DNA of 7,084 bases from an uncultured Bacteroidales bacterium (GTDB lineage Bacteria; Bacteroidota; Bacteroidia; Bacteroidales; Bacteroidaceae), in assembly GCA_937898885.1 (NCBI GenBank), contig CALDKD010000009.1, positions 1 through 7,084 of the forward strand, in the 5' to 3' direction. The notes under the pieces are model-generated. The model did not search any database. It was not told the origin of the DNA and saw nothing but the letters and a program-made list of their open reading frames with translations. The position numbers and the translations under genes were made by a program. Shown here one piece after another: positions 1 through 7,043 of this stretch. Every line of letters starts with the position of its first letter. Position 1 is the first letter of the stretch.

Positions 1-166
1 GGAAATGCCAGTGCATCATCTTTACATGGTAGATTGCAAGACTGCCACTTTGCGTGATACAAATGTAATAAACAATCAAAGACATGAAGCAAGCCTTCGA
101 TCGGCCCAACCTAGCCGGAACAGCGGCTGAATTCACTTGCGAAACTTGAGTAATCTTGAAGAATAT
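1..166. other. Left-edge stretch with no supported gene
   Basis: Only short edge-open frames occur. One on the plus strand is open from base 2 to a stop at 128-130. One on the minus strand starts at the ATG at 85 and runs off the window (MSLIVYYICITQSGSL...). Neither resembles a family I know. No RNA gene, repeat or promoter was recognised here. Confidence 0.4.
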
Positions 167-197
167 GACAGCCCCTACTGTCACAGTAGAGGCCGTC
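167..197 (-). terminator. Hairpin, probable operon terminator
   Basis: Nineteen bases past the stop of the last gene, the minus strand folds as GACGGCCTCTACTG, loop TGA, CAGTAGGGGCTGTC. This is a 14-bp stem with two G-U wobbles. The sequence after it (ATATTCTTC) is AU-rich but lacks a real U-run, so termination may be inefficient or the hairpin may mainly protect the 3' end. Confidence 0.6.
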
Positions 198-216
198 CAA
201 ACAACAAAGAAAATAA

Positions 217-3200
217 TTATTCGAACCAGTATTTTTTGCCGTTGATGATGTAAAGGCCATGCTGTGGTGTAGTTACCGCGCGGCCGTACATATCATAGAT
301 TATTGTATCGTCAGCTCTCTTTTCGGGGAGGGAGACTGAAGTCGTAGGATTATCATTCGTGTAACAGCCGTTGTCATAATAGACCTGCTTGCCAAAGAAC
401 GATGGATACAGTTCCTCGCCAAGCGTCTGACAGAAAACAATTACGCTCTGGTCACCGTTCAGTTTCCAGGCAATCTCACCATCTGACATCTGCTGCTCGG
501 TCACAAGCGTCTCACCATCGGCCACCTTGTCATAAAGAACTGTCGAGAAAGCGTTTTCCACTCCGCTTCCTGCAGCGGCCGTTCCTGTAATGATGGAACC
601 CTTGGTAGCAGCATCAGAAACTATTTCACCTGTGTTATAGACATTGGCAACCTTGGCTGCGGCAGCGGCAGAATACAGGTAAGCGATACCGGCCACATTT
701 CCAGTACCCGCAATGTCAGCGCGGTTATATGAATTCGATATACTGCCGGCTGCAGCCTGCACGTATGCGCTGATTCCGGCTGCACAGGTGCTAGATGCAC
801 TGATTCCGCCATAGTTGGCACAGCGGTCAACAGTTGTGGCACCATTCATGTATGCAACGATTCCTGCCGCATACTGTTTGCCGCTGACCTGAGCATAGTT
901 GATACATCCGGTAATGGACGATGCCTTTGCGTATGCTGCAATTCCGGCTGCGTAGTTGGCGGTAGATATTACTGTTCCGCCGACACTGAGATTGCTGACA
1001 GATGCGCCTTCGGCGTATCCGAACAGAGCCTGGTATGTCTTGGTCGAATTGATGTACAGTCCGTCAATTCTGTGACCCTGACCGTCAAAACTGCTCTTGA
1101 AAGTCGTTGAGTTGTTTCCTATCGGTGTCCAAGGGAAACCGATCAGGTCAATATCGTCGGTAAGAACCGCATTGCCGTTGTTTCCGGAATTGATATGCTG
1201 TGCGAACCAGGCCAGTTCATAGCCTGTGCCAATCTGATAGACGTTGTCAATCAATGCAGGCTCGCTGATGCTGTCTCCGTTCCAGTTGAAGGCCGTAACC
1301 TGGGGCAATTCAACATTGACAGTTATTATTGGTTCGGATGTCATATCTGTCATAATGCTACCACGGGTGTATCCGAAGCCCGGGGCGGTAACTTCATAGT
1401 TGAATTTGCCGTAATATTTCAGAGGATAGCGGCCCAATGAATCGGCAGTGATGACATTGCCATTGCGGTCTGTCACAACTACTTCAGGATTGTCGGCGTT
1501 TGTCACATTGACCTTAGCCAGAAGTTGGATGACCGTTACTGGAATATTGACATCGGGCACTGCGCCGAAATATGTCTTGTGTGATATGGCAGTGAAGTTG
1601 GGACTGCGGCCTCCAATCTTGTCCAACAGACGGTGATTGCCTATCGGGTCGCCGAAACCGTTCACCTGCAGCACGCCTTCGCTCAGGCGGATAGTGTCGC
1701 TTGCATCGTCCGGTATGGAAACAGTCACAGCCTGCGCCGATGGAGTACCTGCAAAATTGTACTGGTTGCTGCCCAGAATCAATGCTGTTCCGGTAGGAAC
1801 GCCATTGTAAGTGATGTATGCCGACATGTTGTATATGCCCGCCATCTTGTTTGCCGGATGATACAGTCCGCTGTACTGCACCTTGACCTGATCGCCCGGA
1901 CAGAACACGTCGCTGCCGGGATTTGAGACATTGCTGATTGTCCGTTTGACAGGCTTTGCCGTGAACACCTGATACACGTGACCTCCGTCAGTTCCCGTCA
2001 GGCGTACAATCTGACGGCCGCGGCGCAGCTTCAGGGTATATGTTGAATCCTGTCCGGCAACTTCCTGGAAACCGTTTTCGTATGAAACGCCATTCTCACT
2101 GATGATAGGGTAGCAGATTTCAACTTTTGCCACACCGTCAGGCTGGAAAGTATATTCGTAACAACTGTCCTCTTCCAGATAATAGAAGCAGTCGTGCTCG
2201 GCATCCACATACTTGCCTGCATTCTTTAGTGTCTCGGTATTATATTTCTCGTTGATGACCATCCCCGTTTCAAGACCGGTGGGGTCGCCATCGACACTCA
2301 CGACAAAGACACCTGTGTTTTCGGGCCACAGGGCGCTCCATTCTTCGCCGCCAAGATAAGTGGATTTTACCTGCTTGGCCCACTGGTTCAGGTTGATGGC
2401 ATCGTATGTGACAAGCACAATGGCTTCACCCCGGGCATCGGCCTTCAACATTGCCCAAGGGTCGGTCGTGGTATTGGCATTGTCTATGCTGACGGCCGTT
2501 GAAAGTGATTTTCCATCTATGTCAAATACCGTATAATGGTAGTCCGGCTCAATGAAATAGTTGTTGGTGGAATTGTCTGTGAGCTGCCAGTCGCGCTGTG
2601 CAAGAAGGTTGTATGTCTGGCCGCTGCTGAGTTTCAGGTGCCCGCGCTCATTGATGTTGAGCAGAATGTTGGCAACATTGTACTTGTTGTTGTCAGTCGG
2701 ATCAGTGTCCATATATCGCGGATCGGCATCAAGGTCTGCTGCTGTGAACGCAAATTCGGGGCACTGGGTCTGCTCAATGTAATAGACGAACTTGCCGGCT
2801 ACGGTACGCTTTCCTTCCTGCCATAGACGGAAGTTGTACGTGTTGCCGTCAGCAAGCCGGTAATTGTAAGTGACTGTCTCGCCACCGGCTATGGTGTCAG
2901 TCGGCTGAATCGGCGTGAACGGGACATAATGGACCGAACCCGAACCGTTAGAACCGCCCTCCTTCCTGAAAATGCCGAAACTGGCTGCAGCAGGGAACGA
3001 AACAGAAAAACTGCCTCCCATCGGAATGGCTATGTTGGACGTAGTGTTTGCGGTAAGAGTGGCACTGGCGTATGCGTCCATATATCCGGCTTCGACAAGC
3101 GAATCGCAGGGATGCAGTGTGCAGTTGTATGATCCGCCATTGACAATAAGGCAGGCCTTTGCCCCGGCAGTAGAGCTGACACCCAGTGTCACGGGTATGT

Positions 3201-3588
3201 ATTTTCCCTCGCGTGTGCGGCAGGACAGGCCGGTGACCGTGTAGTCCTGATCCATCACCCAATCCTTGTTGCTGGCCTTGATTGAAGTCACGGTCCAAAG
3301 TTGCAGTCCGATACTGTCAGTCCCAACTTCCAGTTCAATAGTACCGTTCAGATTGTCTTTTGCATCGAAACCGCTTATTACATACGTCTGGGGCTGAATG
3401 CTGTTGAAGATGTACATATTCTTTCCTCCGACCACAGCGATACTGTCCTGACGGATGGTATCGCCGCTTTCCTTCTCTGTCAGGACCATTGTTTTGGTCG
3501 ATGTGTTCATAGTGACAGTGACCGGTGTGGCCATTGCGGCCTGAACTGTAGCGCCTGCTATCAGCGCAAGAAACAGATTCTTTTTCAT
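217..3588 (-). CDS. Large secreted multidomain protein of the B12 operon (GLUG-type repeats, T9SS-like tail), function unknown
   Basis: A 1123-residue protein starting 10 bases after the BtuG-like gene. Residues 1-20 are a signal peptide (MKKNLFLALIAGATVQAAMA). Residues 21-685 are beta-rich and I cannot assign them to a named family. They contain YNVANILLNINERGHLKL (303-320), an Ig/Big2-like stretch ending AIVLVTYDA and PENTGVFVVSVDGDPTG (389-438), YHPANKMAGIYNM (576-588), and NGFGDPIGNHR to PNFTAISHKTYFGAVPDVNIPV (643-684). From memory, similar phrases recur in large surface proteins of gut Firmicutes, some with cobalamin-carrier-like DUF4430 domains; I see no DUF4430 here. Residues 690-762 look like a PEGA/carboxypeptidase-regulatory beta unit (YEVTAPGFGYTRG). 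Residues 778-870 form the usual leader of GLUG proteins (YQIGTGYELAWFAQHIN, DDIDLIGFPWTPIG, FDGQGHRIDGLYI). Four degenerate GLUG-like repeats follow at 879-992. The end (IIYDMYGRAV, GLYIINGKKYWFE) is a T9SS-like tail. Likely surface-attached; a role in corrinoid capture is inferred only from the operon. Confidence 0.85.
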   Translation of the reverse strand: MKKNLFLALIAGATVQAAMATPVTVTMNTSTKTMVLTEKESGDTIRQDSIAVVGGKNMYIFNSIQPQTYVISGFDAKDNLNGTIELEVGTDSIGLQLWTVTSIKASNKDWVMDQDYTVTGLSCRTREGKYIPVTLGVSSTAGAKACLIVNGGSYNCTLHPCDSLVEAGYMDAYASATLTANTTSNIAIPMGGSFSVSFPAAASFGIFRKEGGSNGSGSVHYVPFTPIQPTDTIAGGETVTYNYRLADGNTYNFRLWQEGKRTVAGKFVYYIEQTQCPEFAFTAADLDADPRYMDTDPTDNNKYNVANILLNINERGHLKLSSGQTYNLLAQRDWQLTDNSTNNYFIEPDYHYTVFDIDGKSLSTAVSIDNANTTTDPWAMLKADARGEAIVLVTYDAINLNQWAKQVKSTYLGGEEWSALWPENTGVFVVSVDGDPTGLETGMVINEKYNTETLKNAGKYVDAEHDCFYYLEEDSCYEYTFQPDGVAKVEICYPIISENGVSYENGFQEVAGQDSTYTLKLRRGRQIVRLTGTDGGHVYQVFTAKPVKRTISNVSNPGSDVFCPGDQVKVQYSGLYHPANKMAGIYNMSAYITYNGVPTGTALILGSNQYNFAGTPSAQAVTVSIPDDASDTIRLSEGVLQVNGFGDPIGNHRLLDKIGGRSPNFTAISHKTYFGAVPDVNIPVTVIQLLAKVNVTNADNPEVVVTDRNGNVITADSLGRYPLKYYGKFNYEVTAPGFGYTRGSIMTDMTSEPIITVNVELPQVTAFNWNGDSISEPALIDNVYQIGTGYELAWFAQHINSGNNGNAVLTDDIDLIGFPWTPIGNNSTTFKSSFDGQGHRIDGLYINSTKTYQALFGYAEGASVSNLSVGGTVISTANYAAGIAAYAKASSITGCINYAQVSGKQYAAGIVAYMNGATTVDRCANYGGISASSTCAAGISAYVQAAAGSISNSYNRADIAGTGNVAGIAYLYSAAAAAKVANVYNTGEIVSDAATKGSIITGTAAAGSGVENAFSTVLYDKVADGETLVTEQQMSDGEIAWKLNGDQSVIVFCQTLGEELYPSFFGKQVYYDNGCYTNDNPTTSVSLPEKRADDTIIYDMYGRAVTTPQHGLYIINGKKYWFE
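220..306 (-). other. T9SS-like C-terminal sorting tail of the 1123-residue protein
   Basis: Residues 1095-1123 read TIIYDMYGRAV, then a short linker, then HGLYIINGKKYWFE. This is the pattern found at the ends of many secreted Prevotella-like proteins and is related to T9SS type A tails. Known type A tails direct passage through the outer membrane and attachment to the cell surface. Whether this short version does so is inferred. Confidence 0.6.
613..954 (-). repeat. Four degenerate GLUG-like protein repeats in the 1123-residue protein
   Basis: Residues 879-992 hold four units of about 27-30 residues. They begin YAAGIAAY, YAAGIVAY, CAAGISAY and VAGIAYLY, and each is followed by a strand of the type ITGCINYAQVSG, VDRCANYGGIS, ISNSYNRADIAG or VANVYNTGEIV. 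The pattern matches GLUG-type repeats of bacterial surface proteins, which tend to form a stacked beta structure. The DNA copies have diverged, so this is a protein-level rather than a recent DNA-level repeat. Confidence 0.75.
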
Positions 3589-3598
3589 TTTTATTGGG

Positions 3599-4879
3599 TT
3601 ATTTATCGTTTGAAATGTATTTCTTTCCGTCCTTTATCAGGATTCCCCTTGAGCCAGGCAATACCTTGAATCCGTTAAGGTTATAGATTGTTTCGCTTTG
3701 CAGGTCATTTCCATCATACCGTATATTATCAACCGCAGCCGGTTTCCAGTCACCCAAAGCCAGGAAATGTCCGGGGTTGATGTAGAGCTTGTAACTGCCT
3801 ATGTACGAACCTTCCGGTGCCCACTGGTGGAGTTTGCCGGGAGAATTGAAATCGCCGTTCGCATCGGTCGCATAAATGTAGCCGGTGTATGGATTGACAT
3901 ACAGGCCGTATGGTGATGAAAGTTTTGTGCTTATGTCTTCCGATACTGTTCCCGGCAGGCTGTCCTCAAGTCCATCTGCGCCATCTGTCCTGAACATCAG
4001 CTCCGGGTCTATCAGGGCCGTATTGAAACGGTATTCGTAAGTGTAGTAACTGAATGACGAGCCTATGGCAAAGAACTTGCCGTCAAGTGTGGCGCAGTTG
4101 TACGTGGCCGGAATGTCATCAAGCACCATAAAACACCTTTTTTCACCGTCAAGCGCCTTCTGACAGTCAAAGATTATGGAGCAGGCCGGTGTGTCATAGT
4201 AGTCTCCAGGGGAGTTGATGCACAGGTACCTGCCCGTCTGCGACATCTTGCCGTAAAGGTTAATGACTCCGGTATCCACATCACGGACTTTCGTCATGGT
4301 AGCGGCATCGACAATTGAAACCGTGGTCTCATACTCGTGGTCTTCCTGAAATGCGTAGCCGCCGGTATTCGCAATGAACAGGCATCCATTGTAATAAGCT
4401 ATCCCTTCCGGCTCGTAGCCCACTTCACAGCACTTCACTACCTTGAAGGTTTTCAGATCGACCTTGGCAACAAAGCCTTTTGTGCATTCCCACAGGCCAC
4501 CTATGGTAGAACATTCGTGCCCGTACGATGTTATGTACAGATACTCTCCGTCAGTTGCCATCTTGCGGTTGTTGGGCACATCCTCGGTGGCGGTAACGGC
4601 AGTTCCGTCAGTCCTTATATACTGGATAATGTTGGACCAGTTCACAGCAATTGCAATCAGGTCAGGCCCGACCTGGATGATGTCATTCGGCGTGTCACCT
4701 ATCCCGTAGCCGTTGGCCTCCTCGAACCATTTGTTGGACACGATGCGTCCGTCTTCGAAATAGCTGATGCGGGCATTGTTGGACTGCCAGTTGCCCTCGT
4801 TCAGGATAATCAGCCGTTCCTGCGCATTCAATTGGAACAGACAGGCTGCAAACAGAATGGATATTGTGAATCGTCTCAT
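3599..4879 (-). CDS. btuG: BtuG-like beta-propeller surface corrinoid-binding protein with T9SS-like tail
   Basis: A 426-residue secreted protein that resembles BtuG, the YncE/DUF5074-like seven-bladed propeller that binds B12 very tightly and sits over BtuB in Bacteroides. Family-like signatures are ILNEGNWQSNNARISYF (25-41), TPNDI (63-67), KMATDGEYLYITSYG (106-120), GYEPEGIAYYNG (154-165), SSPYGLYVNPYTGYIYATDA (321-340) and YINPGHFLAL (366-375). Residues 1-20 form a signal peptide, probably cut by signal peptidase I at about NA|QE. Cys13 lies in the context LFAAC, but it is followed by hydrophobic LFQLN, so it is a poor lipobox. Residues 384-426 form a C-terminal tail with IYNLNGFKV and GILIKDGKK, like the short T9SS sorting tails of Prevotella-like species. 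Its ATG overlaps the receptor stop as ATGA, implying translational coupling. Family assignment rests on remembered sequence patterns plus operon context; corrinoid binding itself is inferred. Confidence 0.8.
   Translation of the reverse strand: MRRFTISILFAACLFQLNAQERLIILNEGNWQSNNARISYFEDGRIVSNKWFEEANGYGIGDTPNDIIQVGPDLIAIAVNWSNIIQYIRTDGTAVTATEDVPNNRKMATDGEYLYITSYGHECSTIGGLWECTKGFVAKVDLKTFKVVKCCEVGYEPEGIAYYNGCLFIANTGGYAFQEDHEYETTVSIVDAATMTKVRDVDTGVINLYGKMSQTGRYLCINSPGDYYDTPACSIIFDCQKALDGEKRCFMVLDDIPATYNCATLDGKFFAIGSSFSYYTYEYRFNTALIDPELMFRTDGADGLEDSLPGTVSEDISTKLSSPYGLYVNPYTGYIYATDANGDFNSPGKLHQWAPEGSYIGSYKLYINPGHFLALGDWKPAAVDNIRYDGNDLQSETIYNLNGFKVLPGSRGILIKDGKKYISNDK
3602..3730 (-). other. T9SS-like C-terminal sorting tail of the BtuG-like protein
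   Basis: Residues 384-426 follow the last propeller strand and contain IYNLNGFKV, PGSRGILIKDGKKY and a polar end. The tail aligns by eye with that of the neighbouring 1123-residue protein: IY-[ND]-x-x-G-x-x-V, a short linker, G-[IL]-x-I-x-[ND]-G-K-K-Y. The shared tail implies a shared export and anchoring route. Confidence 0.6.
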
Positions 4880-6819
4880 AGCTTATATGTCAATGATATT
4901 TTGAAATTGCGCCCCGGCATCGGATAGCGCTGAATCATCTCGTACTGCACATCAAAAAGGTCATTCACCTCAATGCTGAGACCCCAGTGCGGGAAATTCG
5001 CCGACAGTTTCAGATCAATGTTGTCGTATGGGCTGAGCATATCCTCGGGGTCGGCATACGACCACATACGTTCCGATACGTGCAGCTCTGATACTGACAG
5101 CGTCAGCATTTTCCAGGCTCCCATAACAGTCACTCCGCTTGAAAAACGGGGTGAATAGCAGATGACCATATTCCAGTTTTCGTCATCCTCCGAGCCGGTG
5201 CGGTTGCGGTCATCCTGAAGGGTACACGATGCCGTCACTCCCGCGCTCCAATCCCTTGCCTGACGCTGAATGGTCATACTGCCATTAAGTCCGTGACAGA
5301 GTGTTTTTCCATAATTGAGCATGGACCAGGTATATGTGCCCTTCATCGGAAGACACACGATACGGTCAGTTATATCGTTGCGGTATGCATCGGCCTGAAT
5401 AGAGAAGTTCCACAGGCCGGGTGTGGCGTGATATTCAAGACCGATGTTCCATTGGCGGGTGAACTCGGGTTTCAGATTGCGGTTGCCGGCCTGGGTATAA
5501 TAAAGGTCATTCAGTGTAGGGGCACGGAATATCTGCTTGTACCAGACTCTGGCTGTGAGCCCCCAGCGGGTGTATGAGAGTGACAGACTTGGAGTTGCCT
5601 TGAAAAGCGGGTCCGCCGCGCCCACATTCACTTTCGTCCAGTCCTTGTAATACTGTCCCAGATACGATGCCGCCACGTTTATACCTTGCATATTGGCCAT
5701 CACCGCAATGACCGTCTTGGTATCCAGTCTGGTTACCCGGTCAAAGAATTTCAAGTCAGAGTTGAGACCGGTCAGGCGCGCATCGGCTCCGGTATTGATC
5801 GTGAGCCATGAAACCGGTGTTAGACAATATGAAAGGGCCGCATATGCATCGTTCTGTCGGTAATGGTTGTCAACACGCGCTGTGTTCTGGTTCTCGGGAT
5901 AATCTGTACAGTAACGCAGGTATTCCCAGGCATACTTTGCGGTAGCCTTCAGACGGTGACGCTCACCAAAGGCATGGTCCCAGGTGCCTTGGACAAAGAA
6001 ATCGCGGTCCCATTCACGGCCCACATTATCGTATTTGTCACTGAGACGTCTGACTATGCCGCCCGGACAGCCGCGCTCTGAAGTGTAATAATAAAGGTGA
6101 CTTTGGAAATCTCCCCCGAACAGGGCTGACTCGACACGCAGATACTCTATGTCAGAATTGGCACGCACTCCGACTGTATCCTCGTAGCGGGAATGGTAGC
6201 GGAACGGATAATCGCCCTTGGAATTAAGATACTCGACATCGACAAAACCCTGAATATGATCTTTTGCCAGCTGCCAGTTGGCCTTGCCGCCCCAGGTGTG
6301 AAACGATGCAGCTTTCAGCTGGACGGACAATGAATCGCTGACCGGCCGGCGTGTCTGCATATAGACCGTCGCCCCCGATGCATATTCCGATGCACTCTGG
6401 CACTGGTTCAGACGGTTTGCATTGTACAGCGATACCGATTCCAGCGTACTCAGCGAATATTTGCCCAGATCGACCGTCCCGTTCTGTGCATTTGTGATTC
6501 TGACTCCGTCTATGAACACTCCGGTGTGCTGTGCCCCAAGCGAACGCACATTGATGGTCTTCAGTCCGCCCAGTCCGCCATAATCCTTTATCTGTACACC
6601 GGCAAAGTATTTGAGGGCATCGGCTATGGAAGTTGATGCAAGTGCCTGCAGCTGTTTTCCCTCAAGCGTCTGCTGTGTTACAAGCTGGCGTTCCCGGTAC
6701 TCTGCCATTATCACAACCTCGTCAAGGGCTCTTGAAATGGAGTCCTGATCGCTGGCATGACACAACGGCACGAAGGCACATACCAATAGGGGCAATATGA
6801 ATGCTGTTCTACTGTTCAT
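4876..6819 (-). CDS. btuB: BtuB-type TonB-dependent cobalamin outer-membrane receptor
   Basis: Predicted outer-membrane beta-barrel that imports corrinoids using TonB energy. From the start at 6819 it is 647 residues, close to BtuB-type receptors (E. coli BtuB is 614). Residues 1-22 form a signal peptide ending CHA|SD. A TonB-box-like DEVVIMA lies at 33-39. The plug domain spans roughly 45-160 (ALKYFAGVQIKDYGG, INVRSLGAQHTGVFIDGVRI), and the barrel follows to a typical end, NDLFDVQYEMIQRYPMPGR...YKL. There is no N-terminal carboxypeptidase-regulatory-like domain and no SusD partner, so it is not a SusC-type receptor. An in-frame ATG at 6921 would add 34 residues, but it lies inside the riboswitch core and would place non-signal sequence before the signal peptide, so I chose 6819. 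The stop overlaps the next gene's start. Cobalamin as substrate is inferred from the upstream riboswitch and the BtuG-like neighbour; the barrel alone would not distinguish it from a siderophore or haem receptor. Confidence 0.9.
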   Translation of the reverse strand: MNSRTAFILPLLVCAFVPLCHASDQDSISRALDEVVIMAEYRERQLVTQQTLEGKQLQALASTSIADALKYFAGVQIKDYGGLGGLKTINVRSLGAQHTGVFIDGVRITNAQNGTVDLGKYSLSTLESVSLYNANRLNQCQSASEYASGATVYMQTRRPVSDSLSVQLKAASFHTWGGKANWQLAKDHIQGFVDVEYLNSKGDYPFRYHSRYEDTVGVRANSDIEYLRVESALFGGDFQSHLYYYTSERGCPGGIVRRLSDKYDNVGREWDRDFFVQGTWDHAFGERHRLKATAKYAWEYLRYCTDYPENQNTARVDNHYRQNDAYAALSYCLTPVSWLTINTGADARLTGLNSDLKFFDRVTRLDTKTVIAVMANMQGINVAASYLGQYYKDWTKVNVGAADPLFKATPSLSLSYTRWGLTARVWYKQIFRAPTLNDLYYTQAGNRNLKPEFTRQWNIGLEYHATPGLWNFSIQADAYRNDITDRIVCLPMKGTYTWSMLNYGKTLCHGLNGSMTIQRQARDWSAGVTASCTLQDDRNRTGSEDDENWNMVICYSPRFSSGVTVMGAWKMLTLSVSELHVSERMWSYADPEDMLSPYDNIDLKLSANFPHWGLSIEVNDLFDVQYEMIQRYPMPGRNFKISLTYKL

Positions 6820-6830
6820 CCCAACCCGTA
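6817..6830 (-). promoter_or_regulatory. Translation start region of btuB
   Basis: The leader ends TACGGGTTGGGATG. There is no good Shine-Dalgarno sequence, only G-rich GGGTTGGG directly against the start codon, as is usual in Bacteroidetes. This context plus the signal peptide that begins here fixes the start at 6819 rather than at the in-frame ATG at 6921. Confidence 0.6.
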
Positions 6831-6849
6831 CACCTGCAGGTAAAGAAAC

Positions 6850-7020
6850 GCTAAGTGTTACTGGCTGGTCTTCTGACTTGTCCCTTCTTACGCGCCTTCC
6901 CAGGAGAATTCCCAGTGGCATGGTGGCGTAAGAAACGAATTTGGGACTTACAGCAGCAGGTACTGTTACGGATTCACACCGTATTCCAAATTATCCCTTG
7001 GGGTGCCAACCCCTCGAGGA
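6850..7020 (-). promoter_or_regulatory. Cobalamin riboswitch upstream of btuB
   Basis: On the minus strand the conserved elements of a cobalamin (adenosylcobalamin-class) aptamer occur in order. An AAGGGAT box lies near 6999-6993. The P5 hairpin TACGG-TGTGAAT-CCGTA is at 6983-6967 and contains GGTGTGAATCC. CAGTACCTGCTGCTGTAA is at 6965-6948, GCCACTG at 6919-6913, GGGAAGGC at 6901-6894, and the B12 box AAGTCAGAAGACCAGCC at 6879-6863. A long arm closes by GTCCC (6947-6943) with GGGAC (6884-6880), and TTCTTACG (6934-6927) with CGTAAGAA (6892-6885). ACAC at 6858-6855 may be the L13 partner of GTGT in loop 5; this is tentative. There is no intrinsic terminator between the B12 box and the ATG at 6819, so control is probably at translation initiation, with cobalamin turning expression off. 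Exact ends are approximate. Confidence 0.95.
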
Positions 7021-7035
7021 ACCAATAACCGGGTG

Positions 7036-7043
7036 CAAAGATA
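7036..7043 (-). promoter_or_regulatory. Bacteroidetes-type promoter -7 box (TATCTTTG)
   Basis: TATCTTTG on the minus strand exactly fits TAnnTTTG, the -7 element of the Bacteroidetes primary sigma factor. It lies just upstream of the riboswitch's 5' end, so transcription would start near 7030 and include the whole aptamer. The -33 element (usually TTTG or TTG) is weak or absent at the expected distance. Confidence 0.75.

Noticed and set aside
1..130. Short edge-open frames on both strands.
   Set aside because: Too short and unlike any family I know; the neighbouring sequence beyond the window would be needed to judge them.
2948..3298. 116-residue minus-strand frame inside the 1123-residue gene.
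   Set aside because: It is an out-of-frame shadow; the enclosing frame is continuous, has a signal peptide and shows coherent domain patterns, so there is no sign of a frameshift.
3301..3669. 122-residue open frame on the plus strand across the junction of the second and third genes.
   Set aside because: It is antisense to two well-supported genes and resembles no protein family.
4835..4849. Lipobox reading of LFAAC in the BtuG-like signal peptide.
   Set aside because: Position -3 is Phe rather than Leu, the residues after Cys are hydrophobic, and a better signal peptidase I site follows; not fully excluded.
4337..4927. 196-residue open frame on the plus strand.
   Set aside because: It lies antisense to the BtuG-like gene, with no recognisable domain and no promoter; it is a shadow of the coding strand.
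4876..6819. SusC-type glycan receptor or polysaccharide utilisation locus.
   Set aside because: There is no carboxypeptidase-regulatory domain, no SusD and no glycoside hydrolase, while a B12 riboswitch and a BtuG-like neighbour are present.
6820..6921. N-terminal extension of the receptor from the in-frame ATG at 6921 (34 residues).
   Set aside because: The ATG overlaps the GCCACTG core of the riboswitch, the segment translates aptamer RNA, and a normal signal peptide starts at 6819.
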